A stretch of DNA of 64,000 nt from Silicimonas sp. GTDB taxonomy: Bacteria; Pseudomonadota; Alphaproteobacteria; Rhodobacterales; Rhodobacteraceae. Below the pieces are notes generated by a model. It was not told where the DNA came from and made no database searches. It worked only from the letters and a program-made list of their open reading frames with translations. This document shows, one piece after another, positions 1-9,142 of the stretch (position 1 is the stretch's first letter; each line of letters starts with the position of its first letter). Made by a program: the position numbers and the translations under genes. The stretch is from assembly GCA_022819605.1 (NCBI GenBank), contig JAJEGW010000080.1, positions 1 to 64,000 of the forward strand, read 5' to 3'.

Positions 1-315
1 CGTCTCCGGTAGATTTGCCGTCACCGAGACAAGCCCCTTGGCCGGCTTCTTGCAAGTCGGTTGAGGGGCACCCGCCCCAAGCCCTCAGACAATTCGAGCG
101 GAATCGACGGAATCCACGTCAGAAACTCTGACAACGCTCAACTCGTGCGCTGGTTTGATCCCGCAGCGCGAACTTTCCCTGACTCGATCGTCAGGGGAGC
201 ACCTCTTGAGTTCAGACCTATTCGCTTGCAAGCGTCTGGAATCATTGAGTCCGCTTTCGAGAAAGGGCACTACATTTCGGCGCCCCCGGCGCCGCGGTCC
301 GGGCCGGCCGGCCCT
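1..315. other. left-edge stretch with no recognisable gene
   Basis: No reading frame here resembles a known protein. It lies immediately beyond the 3' end of the truncated transposase, so it may contain the outer end of that insertion sequence. A GC-rich stretch at about 265-315 could include a terminal repeat, but no partner repeat is visible in the window. Confidence 0.4.
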
Positions 316-978
316 TCAGCTCGGCTTCTTCCGCTCCCGTCGCTCGTAGGCGAACGGCGCCGGGTTCCACTTCAGCCCCAGCGTGCGGTAGATTTTTCGC
401 GCGTCGGACGACGCCGCGCTTGGCAGGCCGAACGTCCGCGACCGCCTGGCATCGTGCAGGATGCCGATCTGCAGGTCGTTCAGCGCCCGCCGGATCCGGT
501 CCGGGCTCATCCGGTCCCCGTGGGCCGCCAGCCGGTGGCGCACGTGCTGGAGGCAGCAGAAGGCCATGTAGCAGATGGCGATGTGCGCCCGCACCCGGCG
601 CTCCTTGCGGTGGAAGACCGGCCTGATCCTCAGGTCGTGCTTGTTGGCGCGGAAGCAGGCCTCGATCTCGGACAGCCTGCGGTACTGGACGACCAGGTCG
701 CGCGGGTCGGCCTCGTCGCAGCCCCAGGCCACGATCCCCCGGAGCCCGTCCCAGCGGGCCGCCTCGGCCACCTTCGCCTCGTTGAGGCGCACTTTCCCGT
801 CGGGGAAGTCGAGAAACCGGGCGGCGCCGCGGTTGCTCACGGAGGCCGGGGTGTCGCCGCTCTCCAGCCTGGCGCGCAGCTTCTCGATCCGGCGCTCGCG
901 TTCGCGGGCGTCCTTGCGGGCGCGCTTCGGCGAATGGGTGACGACCAGCCTGCGCTCGCCGTCCTCGAAGGAACCCCC
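316..978 (-). pseudogene. truncated DDE transposase, IS1634/IS4-like, C-terminal part
   Basis: About 220 residues read as the C-terminal half of an IS1634/IS4-type DDE transposase. There is a basic coiled stretch (KRARKDARERERRIEKLRAR), then a region with YRRLSEIEACFRANKHDLR that contains the last catalytic glutamate of this fold, and then HRKERRVRAHIAICYMAF. Family members are usually 450-580 residues, and the N-terminal half with the first two catalytic aspartates is absent. Upstream in frame (979-1182) the translation becomes proline/arginine-rich and unlike a transposase, so the 5' part has been lost or replaced. The element cannot transpose by itself. It marks the left boundary of the accessory island. 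The family name is from pattern recognition only. Confidence 0.7.
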
Positions 979-1186
979 TTGGTCAAGGAGGCTGTCCGGC
1001 ATGCCTTCGGAACGCTGATCGAGGCGGCCGGAATCCGGCATGACGGGAGCGACGGGCGGCAGTTGCGGTGATTTCACTCGCCACGGGACGCCGCGGCGAT
1101 GCACCGGCTGGAATTGCGGTATTGTCAGTGTGCCGACGTGCGGCAGCCGCTGCCGGCACTCTCCACCTAATCGGTGGTGCACTCAA

Positions 1187-2080
1187 TCAATTCTGAATCT
1201 GAACATGATCGAAGTAAGACATGACCGTCTTGATGGCGCCATACTCTAAGGAACTCTTTCTGACATGAACCCCTGCATCGCGCGGCTGAATTCGATGCAG
1301 GACAGGCCGTATGACCAATCCTTCTTTCTTCACGACCCTTGCAAGTTGCAGCGGGGCGGACATGACAAAACGTCCAGATTTGACCAATTGTACACCAGTG
1401 GCAAGCGACGTCGTCCGAATATCGATGAGCGATTTCTTCGAGCCTTTTGGAAGCGTGTATTGCTCTATTCTTTGTTCTGTCACCGGATCAATCGTGAAGC
1501 TCACCCATTGGTAACCCGTAAGGTCGGCCGGATTTATTGTGTCGGTCCGCGAGATGGGATCGTCTTCCCGTAGGACGATTCCGTGTTCGATCCGCGTGAC
1601 GTGTCTTGTGACGATTGACGAGTCAATTTCATCTTCCGTGAGAATGCCTAGATACACGTCAAGCGATCCGGAACTCAGCAGCCTTCCCATGCTCTCGCGA
1701 TGCTCGGTCTTCAAGTCGAGTTTTAGATCAGGGAAGCGCCGCAGGAGATCTGCAAACAAGCCGGCGACCCAGTTGAGGTGAAAAACCGGACCGGCGCCCA
1801 CCTTCAATTCCGACAGGCCAGCTGAAGAAATGACTGCGATTTCTTCCAGCCCGTTGTGGTACTCGCGTTCGATGCGCTCCGCGCGCGCAAAAAACCTCTC
1901 GCCTGCCTCGGTCAGCGACATACCGCGACGATCGCGGCGGAAGAGCGGGATCCCCAGTTCGGCCTCCAAGGCGGCGATGCGTTTTGTGACCGAGGATTGA
2001 GCGAGGTGGATGGTGGAGGCCGCGGCAGTGATAGATCCGCCCCGCGCCACAGCCAGAAATGCTCGCAGTCCCTTGTCCAC
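1187..2080 (-). CDS. LysR-family transcriptional regulator
   Basis: This is a 297-residue LysR-type regulator. An N-terminal winged helix-turn-helix (FLAVARGGSITAAASTIHLA followed by SSVTKRIAALEAELGIPLFRR) is followed by an effector-binding domain, giving the family's usual length. I chose the GTG at 2080 because it places the HTH at the normal distance from the N terminus; an in-frame GTG at 2110 would add ten residues and run into the putative operator. It is divergent from the sulfatase/tripartite transporter operon that begins at 2183, so it probably controls that operon in response to the imported compound or its product. The effector is unknown. The gene is visibly richer in A/T than the core genes further right. 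Confidence 0.85.
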   Translation of the reverse strand: MDKGLRAFLAVARGGSITAAASTIHLAQSSVTKRIAALEAELGIPLFRRDRRGMSLTEAGERFFARAERIEREYHNGLEEIAVISSAGLSELKVGAGPVFHLNWVAGLFADLLRRFPDLKLDLKTEHRESMGRLLSSGSLDVYLGILTEDEIDSSIVTRHVTRIEHGIVLREDDPISRTDTINPADLTGYQWVSFTIDPVTEQRIEQYTLPKGSKKSLIDIRTTSLATGVQLVKSGRFVMSAPLQLARVVKKEGLVIRPVLHRIQPRDAGVHVRKSSLEYGAIKTVMSYFDHVQIQN

Positions 2081-2182
2081 AGGTATTCCGATTTCGAATT
2101 TATACCGCACTTATATTCACTTTACAGAATTTCTGCCGGTGTGCCAGCTTATCGTTGGCCGGTTTGGGGGGCGGTTGAATTC
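2081..2182. promoter_or_regulatory. divergent promoter region with a candidate LysR box
   Basis: This is the intergenic region between the LysR gene and the sulfatase. At 2102-2116 it reads ATAC-N7-ATAT, close to the ATAC-N7-GTAT form of the T-N11-A LysR box, just upstream of the regulator's chosen GTG. No clear sigma-70 hexamers were identified. The assignment rests on position and partial symmetry. Confidence 0.4.
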
Positions 2183-3763
2183 ATGAAGACGATCTTTGTC
2201 CTGTTCGATTCCCTGAACCGCCTGGCGCTTGGCGCCTACGGCGGAGCGTCGATCGCGACCCCCAATTTTGACCGCTTCGCCAAAAAAGCGGTCACCTTCG
2301 ACAAGCACTATGTCGGCTCGCTGCCATGCATGCCCGCGCGGCGTGACATGCACACTGGTCGGCTCAATTTCACTCATCGGAACTGGGGGCCGCTGGAGCC
2401 GTTTGACGAGAGCTTCGCGCGAATACTGAGCAGGAACGGCGTCTACACGCATCTGATTTCCGACCATCTGCATTACTTTGAAAATGGCGGCTGGGGCTAT
2501 GCCAACGCGTTTGACAGCTGGGATTTTGTGCGCGGTCAGGAATATGACGCGCTGAAGGTCATGGTTCGTCCGCCGGTCGAACGCTATCGCGCACGCTTCG
2601 ACGAGAGACACTACCCGCTACACAATCTGCCAGAAAAGGGAGCGATCACCCGAGGCAATGCGGAAAAGACCGCCTTCAAGAGGCTACGCGGCGCAGTCTC
2701 CGCAGAGTCTTTGACCGACGAAGCTGATTTCCCGACAGCAAAGTGCTTTGCCAGAGCATTCGAATTCCTCGACACCAATCGTGATGTGGACGACTGGTTC
2801 ATGCAGCTTGAGTGCTTCGATCCGCACGAGCCATTCATCGCACCAGAGCGGTTCAAGATGGCCTATGACACAGGCTACAACGGCAAGATTCTCAATTGGC
2901 CGCTATATGAGAAGAATGCCAATACGCCCGAAGAAGTCGCTGTCATTCGCGGCAACTACGCCGCGCTTGTGGCGATGTGCGATGAATACTTCGGGCGGCT
3001 CCTGGACTATTTCGATGAGCACAATCTTTGGGAAGACACAGCGCTGGTCCTGACCACCGATCACGGTTTCCTTTTATCCGAACACGATTGGTGGGCGAAG
3101 AACAGGATGCCCTATTACGAAGAGATCAGCCATATCCCGTTGATGTTCTGGTATCCCGGCAACGACGCCGGGGCCGGTGAACGGCGCCAGTCGCTCACCC
3201 AGACCACCGATCTGATGCCGACTTTCCTCGATCTGCACGGCTGCAGGGTTCCACGGACGGTGACGGGCAGCTCCATTGTGCCAATGCTAAAGGACGACAA
3301 GCGCAATCGTGACAGCCAGATATTCGGAATGTTCGGCGGTCCGGTGGGCGTGACAGATGGCACCTACACCTACTACCGGTATCCCGAAGACCTTTCGGGC
3401 CAAAACCTGCACCTTTACACGCTGATGCCCGCTCACATGATCGATCTCTTCGATATCGGCGAACTGCAATCCAGCGAGTTGGCCAGGCCGTTCAATTTCA
3501 CCAAGGGTGCCCCCACTCTCAGGATAAGGCTTGACCCGAGGAACACGCAGGTGGGTCAGGACAACGACACCTTGGAGGATTGCGAGACCGCGCTTTACGA
3601 CGTTGAGGCAGACCCTTGGCAAGAGGACCCGCTAGACGACGCGGCCGTGGAAAGGCGCCTGGAGAGTGAGATCGCGCATCACTTCGCGCTGCACGATGCT
3701 CCGCCCGAGTTGTTTGCACATTTCGATCTGGCGCAACCGGATGTTGCGTTGGCGGGAGAATGA
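2183..3763 (+). CDS. cytosolic formylglycine-dependent sulfatase (AslA/COG3119 type)
   Basis: This 526-residue protein belongs to the alkaline phosphatase/sulfatase superfamily. A metal-binding Asp (D9, FVLFDSLN) is followed by GSLPCMPARRD, in which C49 in C-M-P-A-R fits the C-x-P-x-R motif that FGE converts to formylglycine. Later comes TTDHGFLLSEHDWW with the Asp/His metal ligands. There is no signal peptide, so it acts in the cytosol on an imported sulfate ester. Phosphonate- or phosphodiester-hydrolysing relatives share this fold and cannot be excluded. The frame is open far upstream, but ATG 2183 starts where similarity begins and lies beyond the LysR promoter. tctC follows after 37 bases, so transporter and hydrolase are probably co-transcribed. 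A second sulfatase with the same GSLPCMPARR signature lies at 12802. Confidence 0.88.
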   Translation: MKTIFVLFDSLNRLALGAYGGASIATPNFDRFAKKAVTFDKHYVGSLPCMPARRDMHTGRLNFTHRNWGPLEPFDESFARILSRNGVYTHLISDHLHYFENGGWGYANAFDSWDFVRGQEYDALKVMVRPPVERYRARFDERHYPLHNLPEKGAITRGNAEKTAFKRLRGAVSAESLTDEADFPTAKCFARAFEFLDTNRDVDDWFMQLECFDPHEPFIAPERFKMAYDTGYNGKILNWPLYEKNANTPEEVAVIRGNYAALVAMCDEYFGRLLDYFDEHNLWEDTALVLTTDHGFLLSEHDWWAKNRMPYYEEISHIPLMFWYPGNDAGAGERRQSLTQTTDLMPTFLDLHGCRVPRTVTGSSIVPMLKDDKRNRDSQIFGMFGGPVGVTDGTYTYYRYPEDLSGQNLHLYTLMPAHMIDLFDIGELQSSELARPFNFTKGAPTLRIRLDPRNTQVGQDNDTLEDCETALYDVEADPWQEDPLDDAAVERRLESEIAHHFALHDAPPELFAHFDLAQPDVALAGE

Positions 3764-3800
3764 AACTGAATCCAATCCGAATTCTAATGGGAGAACAATC

Positions 3801-4802
3801 ATGGAATTTTTCGGAACACTGAAAGGTACACTTCTGGCGGGGGCCATTGTGGTGGCTTCAGCCACCACGACGCTTGCGGAATTCCCGGAGCGCAACATTG
3901 AGGTCATCCATCCTTGGGGGCCGGGCAATGCTATGGCCATGAGCCAAGTCGTTGCCAAAGCCATGGGCGAAGAACTGGGCACAGACATGCCGGTGATTTC
4001 GCTGCCAGGTGCCGCCGGAACCAAGGCACAGACGACCGCCATGGGAAAACCCGCCGATGGCTACACCATCTTCGATGGTTATGTTGCCCCGCTGGTACTG
4101 CAGCCCATTCTGGGCAACGCGGACTGGAATTTCAAAGACTTCAAGCCACTCAGCGCTGCCGTTGCGAACGCCTTTGCAATTGCTGGCCAGGTAGACGAGT
4201 CCCGTTGGTCCAACTTCGAAGAGATGATGGCCTACTGCAACGAAAACCGCGGTGAACTGCGCTATTCTTCGGGTTCGCGGAACAACCTGCCGCATATGGT
4301 CATCGCGAAAGCCCTGCAGTCCTATGACTGTGTGGCTCAAAACGTGCCTTACACACAGGACGGCAACGTCTTCAAGGACCTCAGCTCGAAGGTCTTGGAC
4401 TTTGCTTTCGTCAACGTTGGCAACTTCAGATCCAACCCCGAAAAGGTAAAGATCCTTCTGGTTCTTTCTGAACTGGAGAGCTCGAAAAAGGCATTTCACG
4501 GGGCACCCACCATAGGCGAGCTTGGGGTCGATCTGGGCCTCTCTAACCTCGGTCCGATGGGTTGGACTTGGTGGATCGTCAACCCGGATACCCCGGACGA
4601 CGTAACCAAAACCCTGCGCGGCGCCATGGAACGTGCAATGGCACGCCAAGACGTTATCGATTCGGTTGAAGCCATCGGATTTGTCCCGCTCTCTTGGGAT
4701 CACACAATGTACGAGGAAATCGTGGGCGGAGTTGACGCGCAGCTCAATTCGATGGGCAATGCTCTGGCCTGGGAGGAGGAAGAGCTCAAAAAACTCCAAT
4801 AA
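3801..4802 (+). CDS. tctC: tripartite tricarboxylate transporter substrate-binding protein (TctC/Bug family)
   Basis: This 333-residue periplasmic binding protein of the TctC/Bug family begins with a Sec signal peptide (hydrophobic stretch at about residues 8-25, ending TTLAEFP). The typical start of the mature protein follows (RNIEVIHPWGPGNAMAM, then LPGAAGTKAQTTAMGKPADG). The family binds carboxylates and other small anions and delivers them to TctA/TctB. ATG 3801 fits the signal peptide and has a GGGAGA element about 8 bases upstream. It sits between the sulfatase and tctB, so the ligand is plausibly the sulfatase substrate or a related acid. The ligand itself cannot be deduced. Confidence 0.88.
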   Translation: MEFFGTLKGTLLAGAIVVASATTTLAEFPERNIEVIHPWGPGNAMAMSQVVAKAMGEELGTDMPVISLPGAAGTKAQTTAMGKPADGYTIFDGYVAPLVLQPILGNADWNFKDFKPLSAAVANAFAIAGQVDESRWSNFEEMMAYCNENRGELRYSSGSRNNLPHMVIAKALQSYDCVAQNVPYTQDGNVFKDLSSKVLDFAFVNVGNFRSNPEKVKILLVLSELESSKKAFHGAPTIGELGVDLGLSNLGPMGWTWWIVNPDTPDDVTKTLRGAMERAMARQDVIDSVEAIGFVPLSWDHTMYEEIVGGVDAQLNSMGNALAWEEEELKKLQ

Positions 4803-4814
4803 GGAAATCTCACG

Positions 4815-5306
4815 ATGGCATCGTCAAGAACGCTGAACCTTACCGCTCTCGGATTTCTTTTCGCTGTCATCGTGATTGTCTTTTGGCAGGTCGAGACAGA
4901 CTTCAAAGAACAGGGGATCGCCAGCGGCGGTCCCTACGACGACGCATCCCTGTATCCACGAGCCATCGCGATCTTCATTGGTGTTCTCCTGGTTTTCCAA
5001 CTTGTGATCGAGTCATTTAGAGGCAGAACCACAACACTGACAGAAGTCATCCAAGCATCGGATCTCGGTCGAGCCGGAATGATGCTTGCAGTCTTTGCCG
5101 TCTATCTGATGGTCCTGACAACCATCGGATACCATCTAGCGACCGCCCCGATGATCTGCGCCATCATGTGGATTTGCGGGATGCGCAATTTGCCGAAACT
5201 GGCCATTTCGTCCGTTGCCATCGCCACGAGTTTTGCTTTCGTTTTCGAGGCATTCCTAAATGTCGTGCTGCCGCTCGGCATCTGGAACATCTTTATCCCC
5301 TGGTAG
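4815..5306 (+). CDS. tctB: tripartite tricarboxylate transporter small membrane subunit (TctB)
   Basis: This 163-residue membrane protein has four predicted hydrophobic segments, including LTALGFLFAVIVIVFWQV near the N terminus and segments around residues 55-70, 92-120 and 128-160. That pattern is typical of the poorly conserved small TctB subunit. It starts 12 bases after tctC and ends 7 bases before tctA, so the three genes form one transcription unit with the upstream sulfatase. The identification rests largely on size, topology and position between tctC and tctA. Confidence 0.82.
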   Translation: MASSRTLNLTALGFLFAVIVIVFWQVETDFKEQGIASGGPYDDASLYPRAIAIFIGVLLVFQLVIESFRGRTTTLTEVIQASDLGRAGMMLAVFAVYLMVLTTIGYHLATAPMICAIMWICGMRNLPKLAISSVAIATSFAFVFEAFLNVVLPLGIWNIFIPW

Positions 5307-5313
5307 GTGCGCC

Positions 5314-6840
5314 GTGATTCTCGATTTTCTGTCCGCCGGGCTTGATGTCTTTCTGTCGCCACTTGCCCTCGGTTGCACATTCGTCGGGATCATCGTGGGA
5401 TTGGTTGTCGGCGCCATGCCCGGTCTTGGACCGCTGATGGGGATCATCTTGCTGCTACCCGTGGCCATCGGATTGCCACCTGTCGCGGCCATGGGTTTCC
5501 TGATCGCCATTTTCGTCGGCGGTTCCTGCGGCGGTTCGATCTCCGCAATACTCTTGCGGATCCCGGGCACGCCGCTTGCGGCGGCCACGCTCTATGATGG
5601 CTACCCGTTGGCGCAAAAGGGTCGCGCCTCCGATGCCATTGGCATTGCCATCACCAGTTCGGCCATTGGCGGATTGATCGGCGGAGTCGTTCTGGTCTTT
5701 TGCGCCCCTATCCTGGCGAGTCTTGCAGCCAACTTCGCGCCGCCAGAATACACGATGCTGGCCATCATGGGGCTTTTTGCAATCGTGGTGATCTCGGGCG
5801 GCTCAATCATAAAGGGCCTTTTGGCGGGAAGCTTCGGCCTGCTCATCTCCACCGTCGGAACTGACTCGTTTTCGACAGGCCTTCGCTTTACTTTTGGGTC
5901 GCACAACCTATTGAACGGGTTTCATATTGTGGCCGTCGTCGTGGGCCTGTTCGCGATTTCCGAGATGGCCGCCCAGATGATGAAACGAGACCTCTTGAAG
6001 ATACCCGACGTGAAGGTGGCGAGGCCCGGTTTGCATACCATCTCGCTGACGCTGAGGCATTACGTCAACCTGATCCGATCCTCGGCGATCGGGACCTTTT
6101 TTGGAGCCATTCCCGGTGCTGGCGGCGTGATCAGTTCGTTTACCAGCTACGCGGTGGCCAAAGCTGCGGCCAAACCGGGCGAGGAATACGGCGAAGGCGC
6201 TGAGGGCGGTGTTGTTGCGACCGAATCCGCGAACAACTCCACTGTCGGCGGCACACTGGTGCCGACCCTGTCCCTTGGCATACCCGGAGACGCATCTTCG
6301 GCCATGCTCCTAGGTGCCCTCCTGATCTTGGGCTTTATCCCCGGACCGGCCATGTTCGAAAACAACCCGGACGTCGTCGGCGGCATCTTCATGGTTTATC
6401 TGGCGTCAAACGTCTTTCTGCTATTTGCAGGAATCCTGGCCACGCCCATCTTCGTTTATGTCTTGCGCATTCCGAAGGTGTACCTGATCCCGAGCATCTT
6501 GCTGCTCTGTTCTATTGGCACCTTTGCGCTTCAAGCGTCGGTCTTCGATCTTCAGGTCATGCTGGCCTTCGGGCTGATCGGAATTCTCTTCCGTGCGGCC
6601 GACTATCCGCTGGCGCCTGTTGTCATTGGCATGATCCTCGGCCCGATCCTGGAGGCCAATCTGCGTCGTTCGCTGCTGATCTCGCGCGAGGGGTACTGGA
6701 TTTTTCTTGACCGCCCGGTCTCGGCGACACTTGTTGCAGTGAATGTGCTGCTTCTGGTGGCGATGGCTTATCTCACCATCAAACGGATTCGCGGCACAAC
6801 AAAAGGCGATCTGGAAAAAGCGACGTCTCCGGAAGAATAA
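5314..6840 (+). CDS. tctA: tripartite tricarboxylate transporter large permease (TctA)
   Basis: This is a 508-residue polytopic permease of the TctA family. It has the conserved GAMPGLGPLMGIILLLPV loop near residue 35, the GGSCGGSISAILLRIPGTP motif, and a second repeat with GAIPGAGGVISSF and LSLGIPGDASSAMLLGALL. The expected length is about 500 residues. I chose GTG 5314 because it follows the tctB stop by 7 bases and gives the usual N terminus; an earlier in-frame ATG at 5260 lies inside tctB. It forms the sodium- or proton-coupled translocation channel with TctB and receives ligand from TctC. Confidence 0.92.
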   Translation: MILDFLSAGLDVFLSPLALGCTFVGIIVGLVVGAMPGLGPLMGIILLLPVAIGLPPVAAMGFLIAIFVGGSCGGSISAILLRIPGTPLAAATLYDGYPLAQKGRASDAIGIAITSSAIGGLIGGVVLVFCAPILASLAANFAPPEYTMLAIMGLFAIVVISGGSIIKGLLAGSFGLLISTVGTDSFSTGLRFTFGSHNLLNGFHIVAVVVGLFAISEMAAQMMKRDLLKIPDVKVARPGLHTISLTLRHYVNLIRSSAIGTFFGAIPGAGGVISSFTSYAVAKAAAKPGEEYGEGAEGGVVATESANNSTVGGTLVPTLSLGIPGDASSAMLLGALLILGFIPGPAMFENNPDVVGGIFMVYLASNVFLLFAGILATPIFVYVLRIPKVYLIPSILLLCSIGTFALQASVFDLQVMLAFGLIGILFRAADYPLAPVVIGMILGPILEANLRRSLLISREGYWIFLDRPVSATLVAVNVLLLVAMAYLTIKRIRGTTKGDLEKATSPEE

Positions 6841-6986
6841 GGAACCTCGGCCAAGTCTCAAATTGCGGGTGTTCCGTCTTTCTTGGTAGCACTGCCGATA
6901 TTCACAAGCAACGACCGCCTGCAAGTACAACCGCTGGCGGCAGACACGAACGTTCTGCTCTGTCGCCGCACTGCCCGTTCTGCGGA

Positions 6987-7700
6987 TCAGGCGGCGCATC
7001 GCGTCCCGACGGACTTCATGCCAGTCGGCGTCGTCAACACGCCATAAAGGCAGGGCGCCCGGGGTATTGCCATCTGGATGAAAGCGATGGTGCCGATACA
7101 CTCGGCAATGCACCGGATCACGCTGCCCGACAGTGTGATCGGCGACACGGCTCCAGCGACGGCAACCGGAGAAATGAAGACGGCCTGACCGTTCCGCGCC
7201 ATCTCCATGACCGGCTCAATTCGCGGCGCATCGACGACGAGTGGCGAGCTGACGTTGATGCTCGCGTGCAACCTCAGTTCCCGCCGAAGTATGTCCGGGT
7301 CATTGCCATGAGGGATCTCAACCATGCGAAGTGAATCGGAAACACGCGTCCGTCCGATGGCATGGGTCCTTGCTACCTTATCCGAAAGCGTATGCCACGC
7401 GAAAGCGCTCGACAGGTGTCGGGTGTTGACATGTGTTTCGATCGGTTCGACCGGGCCGCCGGAGATGAAGCCGCAGGTCAGTAGCCCCTGATGAACGCGA
7501 ACCAAATCATCGAAATCCTCCCGCGTGCAAAGGAGCCTTCCTCGGTCCGTGCCCATGACGTTCGGTGCGGACGACGCTCAGCCGAAATGGATCTGGTCGG
7601 GCGTCGCCAAGACATGTTTCAACATCCTTGGGAGATCCAAGTGATCCCAGACCGTCAAGCATGCAAAAGTCGTCTTCAGCGCGGCAAATTCGCGGCATGT
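6987..7700 (-). pseudogene. decayed trimethylamine methyltransferase family (MttB/COG5598) gene
   Basis: A minus-strand frame matches the middle of the MttB-like corrinoid methyltransferase family. Segments are RGRLLCTREDFDDLVRVHQ, FISGGPVEP, INVSSPLVVDAP, RNGQAVFISPVAVAGAVSP, and IQMAIPRAPCLYG. An in-frame TGA at about 7578 interrupts it just after PDQIHFG, the same frame continuing as ASSAPNVMGTDRG. The C-terminal half is lost after GMKS near 7010, where the frame ends abnormally. Intact members are about 480-520 residues; this covers roughly half. Relatives demethylate glycine betaine, TMA or similar methylated amines. The gene is a relic of a former methylamine or betaine function in this island. 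Whether it carried pyrrolysine cannot be judged, because that region is missing. Confidence 0.75.
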
Positions 7701-7786
7701 CGCGCTAAAATGCCTGCAATTCCTCTGACGAATTTCTGGTCCGGGAAGCGGCGGTTGCCTCCATTTATCAGCTCCGGCTTCATGTT

Positions 7787-8653
7787 TCAGCTTTTGGGGG
7801 ATGGGGGATGGGAAAGGTCTTCGTCCGGGTCCCCCCGGATCGTGATGCCACCATCGACCACCAACGTTGAGCCGGTGATGAACCCCGAATCCGCATCGGC
7901 GAGAAACGCGGCGGCGCGTGCGATTTCATCCGGCCTGCCCCAACGGCCCACGGGCGTTCTTTCGGCAAAGCTGTCCTTGTCGAGAATTCCGGCATCCGCG
8001 CGGTCTAGGAGCGTTTGGGTCGCGATGTAGCCAGGCAAGATCGCGTTGACCGTGATGCCATCGCGCGCGGTCTCAAGCGCCAATGCCTCCGTGATGCCGA
8101 GGATCGCCTTCTTCGCTGTCACATATGCCAGTCGATAGGGTACGGCGAGCTTGGCGTTGCCGGACGAAATGTTGATGATCCGCCCGAACTGCGCATCGCG
8201 CATTGCGGATGTCACCAGCCGCGCCCAGTTGACGGCGCCGCGCACGTGGATGGCAAGCAACTGATCAAAGTGCTCCGGCGGCAGCGCCTCGATCCGTCCG
8301 AGCCGCTGCGCCATGATCCCGGCGTTATTCACCAGTACGGAGACCGGTCCAAACTCCGAGACAATCCTGTCGTGGGCGGCACAACAACTTTCGAACTCAG
8401 CGACATCGGCAAATGCCGCCAACGCCGAGCCACCCGTCTCTTCGGCAATTGACGCAGCAGCAGCGCAGGCACTCTCCTCGTCCAAGTCAACAATGGCGAC
8501 CCGGTAACCGTCGGCGGCAAAGCGCTTCGCAATGGCATGTCCGATGCCTGTTGCGGCCCCGGTTACGACCACCACCTTGCCTGTGGAATTCGGCACGCCC
8601 TGATCCCAATCCTGCCCCGACGTGATGTCCAAGCGGCTGATTTCCGCTAACAT
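7787..8653 (-). CDS. short-chain dehydrogenase/reductase (SDR)
   Basis: This is a classical SDR of about 288 residues. The Rossmann motif VVVTGAATGIGHAIA lies near the N terminus, NNAG follows, then the catalytic Ser in INISSGNAK and Tyr/Lys in YVTAK, and the C-terminal GSTLVVDGG. It should oxidise or reduce an alcohol/ketone with NAD(P). The start is uncertain: ATG 8653 gives a slightly long N terminus, GTG 8596 would start just before the Rossmann fold, and an in-frame ATG at 8752 is less likely. It stands alone between the mttB relic and the ABC importer operon on the same strand. A role in oxidising the desulfated alcohol is plausible but inferred from location only. Confidence 0.85.
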   Translation of the reverse strand: MLAEISRLDITSGQDWDQGVPNSTGKVVVVTGAATGIGHAIAKRFAADGYRVAIVDLDEESACAAAASIAEETGGSALAAFADVAEFESCCAAHDRIVSEFGPVSVLVNNAGIMAQRLGRIEALPPEHFDQLLAIHVRGAVNWARLVTSAMRDAQFGRIINISSGNAKLAVPYRLAYVTAKKAILGITEALALETARDGITVNAILPGYIATQTLLDRADAGILDKDSFAERTPVGRWGRPDEIARAAAFLADADSGFITGSTLVVDGGITIRGDPDEDLSHPPSPKS

Positions 8654-9087
8654 CAAAAGGTGCAATATGTCTAGAGTTCCATTCCGATTGGAGCGCCAAT
8701 GCTCCAACTTCGCCGGTTCTTGATGCGCAGACCGTTCGTTCTGGCGCGTCAAGGCGGCTGACCTTTATCGCGACGGATGCTGACCGGAGGCCTTGCAAGC
8801 GGCATGAGTCTGCCGCCGATCAATCAGCTCAGCGAGGCCATGACATTAGCAAGAGATGACGGCTCGGCAAGCGACGGTCACGCCCGAAGAGGAAGGCATG
8901 ATCTATCGCCAATCAGCGCGCGCATTGCCGACGCCAATCGCCGTCGCCCGAAACCGAGGGCCGGCTTTGGTGCCACGGAAGGTCTCTCCAACGCACCTAC
9001 CCTTGTCATCCTGATGTCGACGGTCCGCTCGTCGTCATCGCCAACCAGGCCTGGAGCCTCCAGGGGCGGCCGCCGCAGCAATTCGGA
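8654..9087. other. gap with no recognisable gene
   Basis: This stretch lies between the SDR start and the terminator of the ABC importer operon. Short frames exist on both strands but none resembles a known protein. It should contain the SDR promoter, but I could not identify hexamers with confidence. It could be further decayed coding DNA, like the mttB relic. Confidence 0.4.
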
Positions 9088-9120
9088 CAAAAAAATGGGG
9101 CGGTCCGAGACCGCCCCTTT
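9088..9120 (-). terminator. rho-independent terminator of the ABC importer operon
   Basis: On the minus strand an 8-bp perfect stem (GGGGCGGT/ACCGCCCC) with a short loop is followed by ATTTTTTT. It lies about 23 bases after the stop of the binding-protein gene, so it ends the importer operon. Confidence 0.85.
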
Positions 9121-9142
9121 CAAGATCGCTGTACGCGCTGAT

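Noticed and set aside
7577..7579. TGA inside the mttB-like frame as a recoded selenocysteine or pyrrolysine codon
   Set aside because: Pyrrolysine uses TAG, and the site is not the known MttB pyrrolysine position. The C-terminal part is also lost, so decay is simpler.
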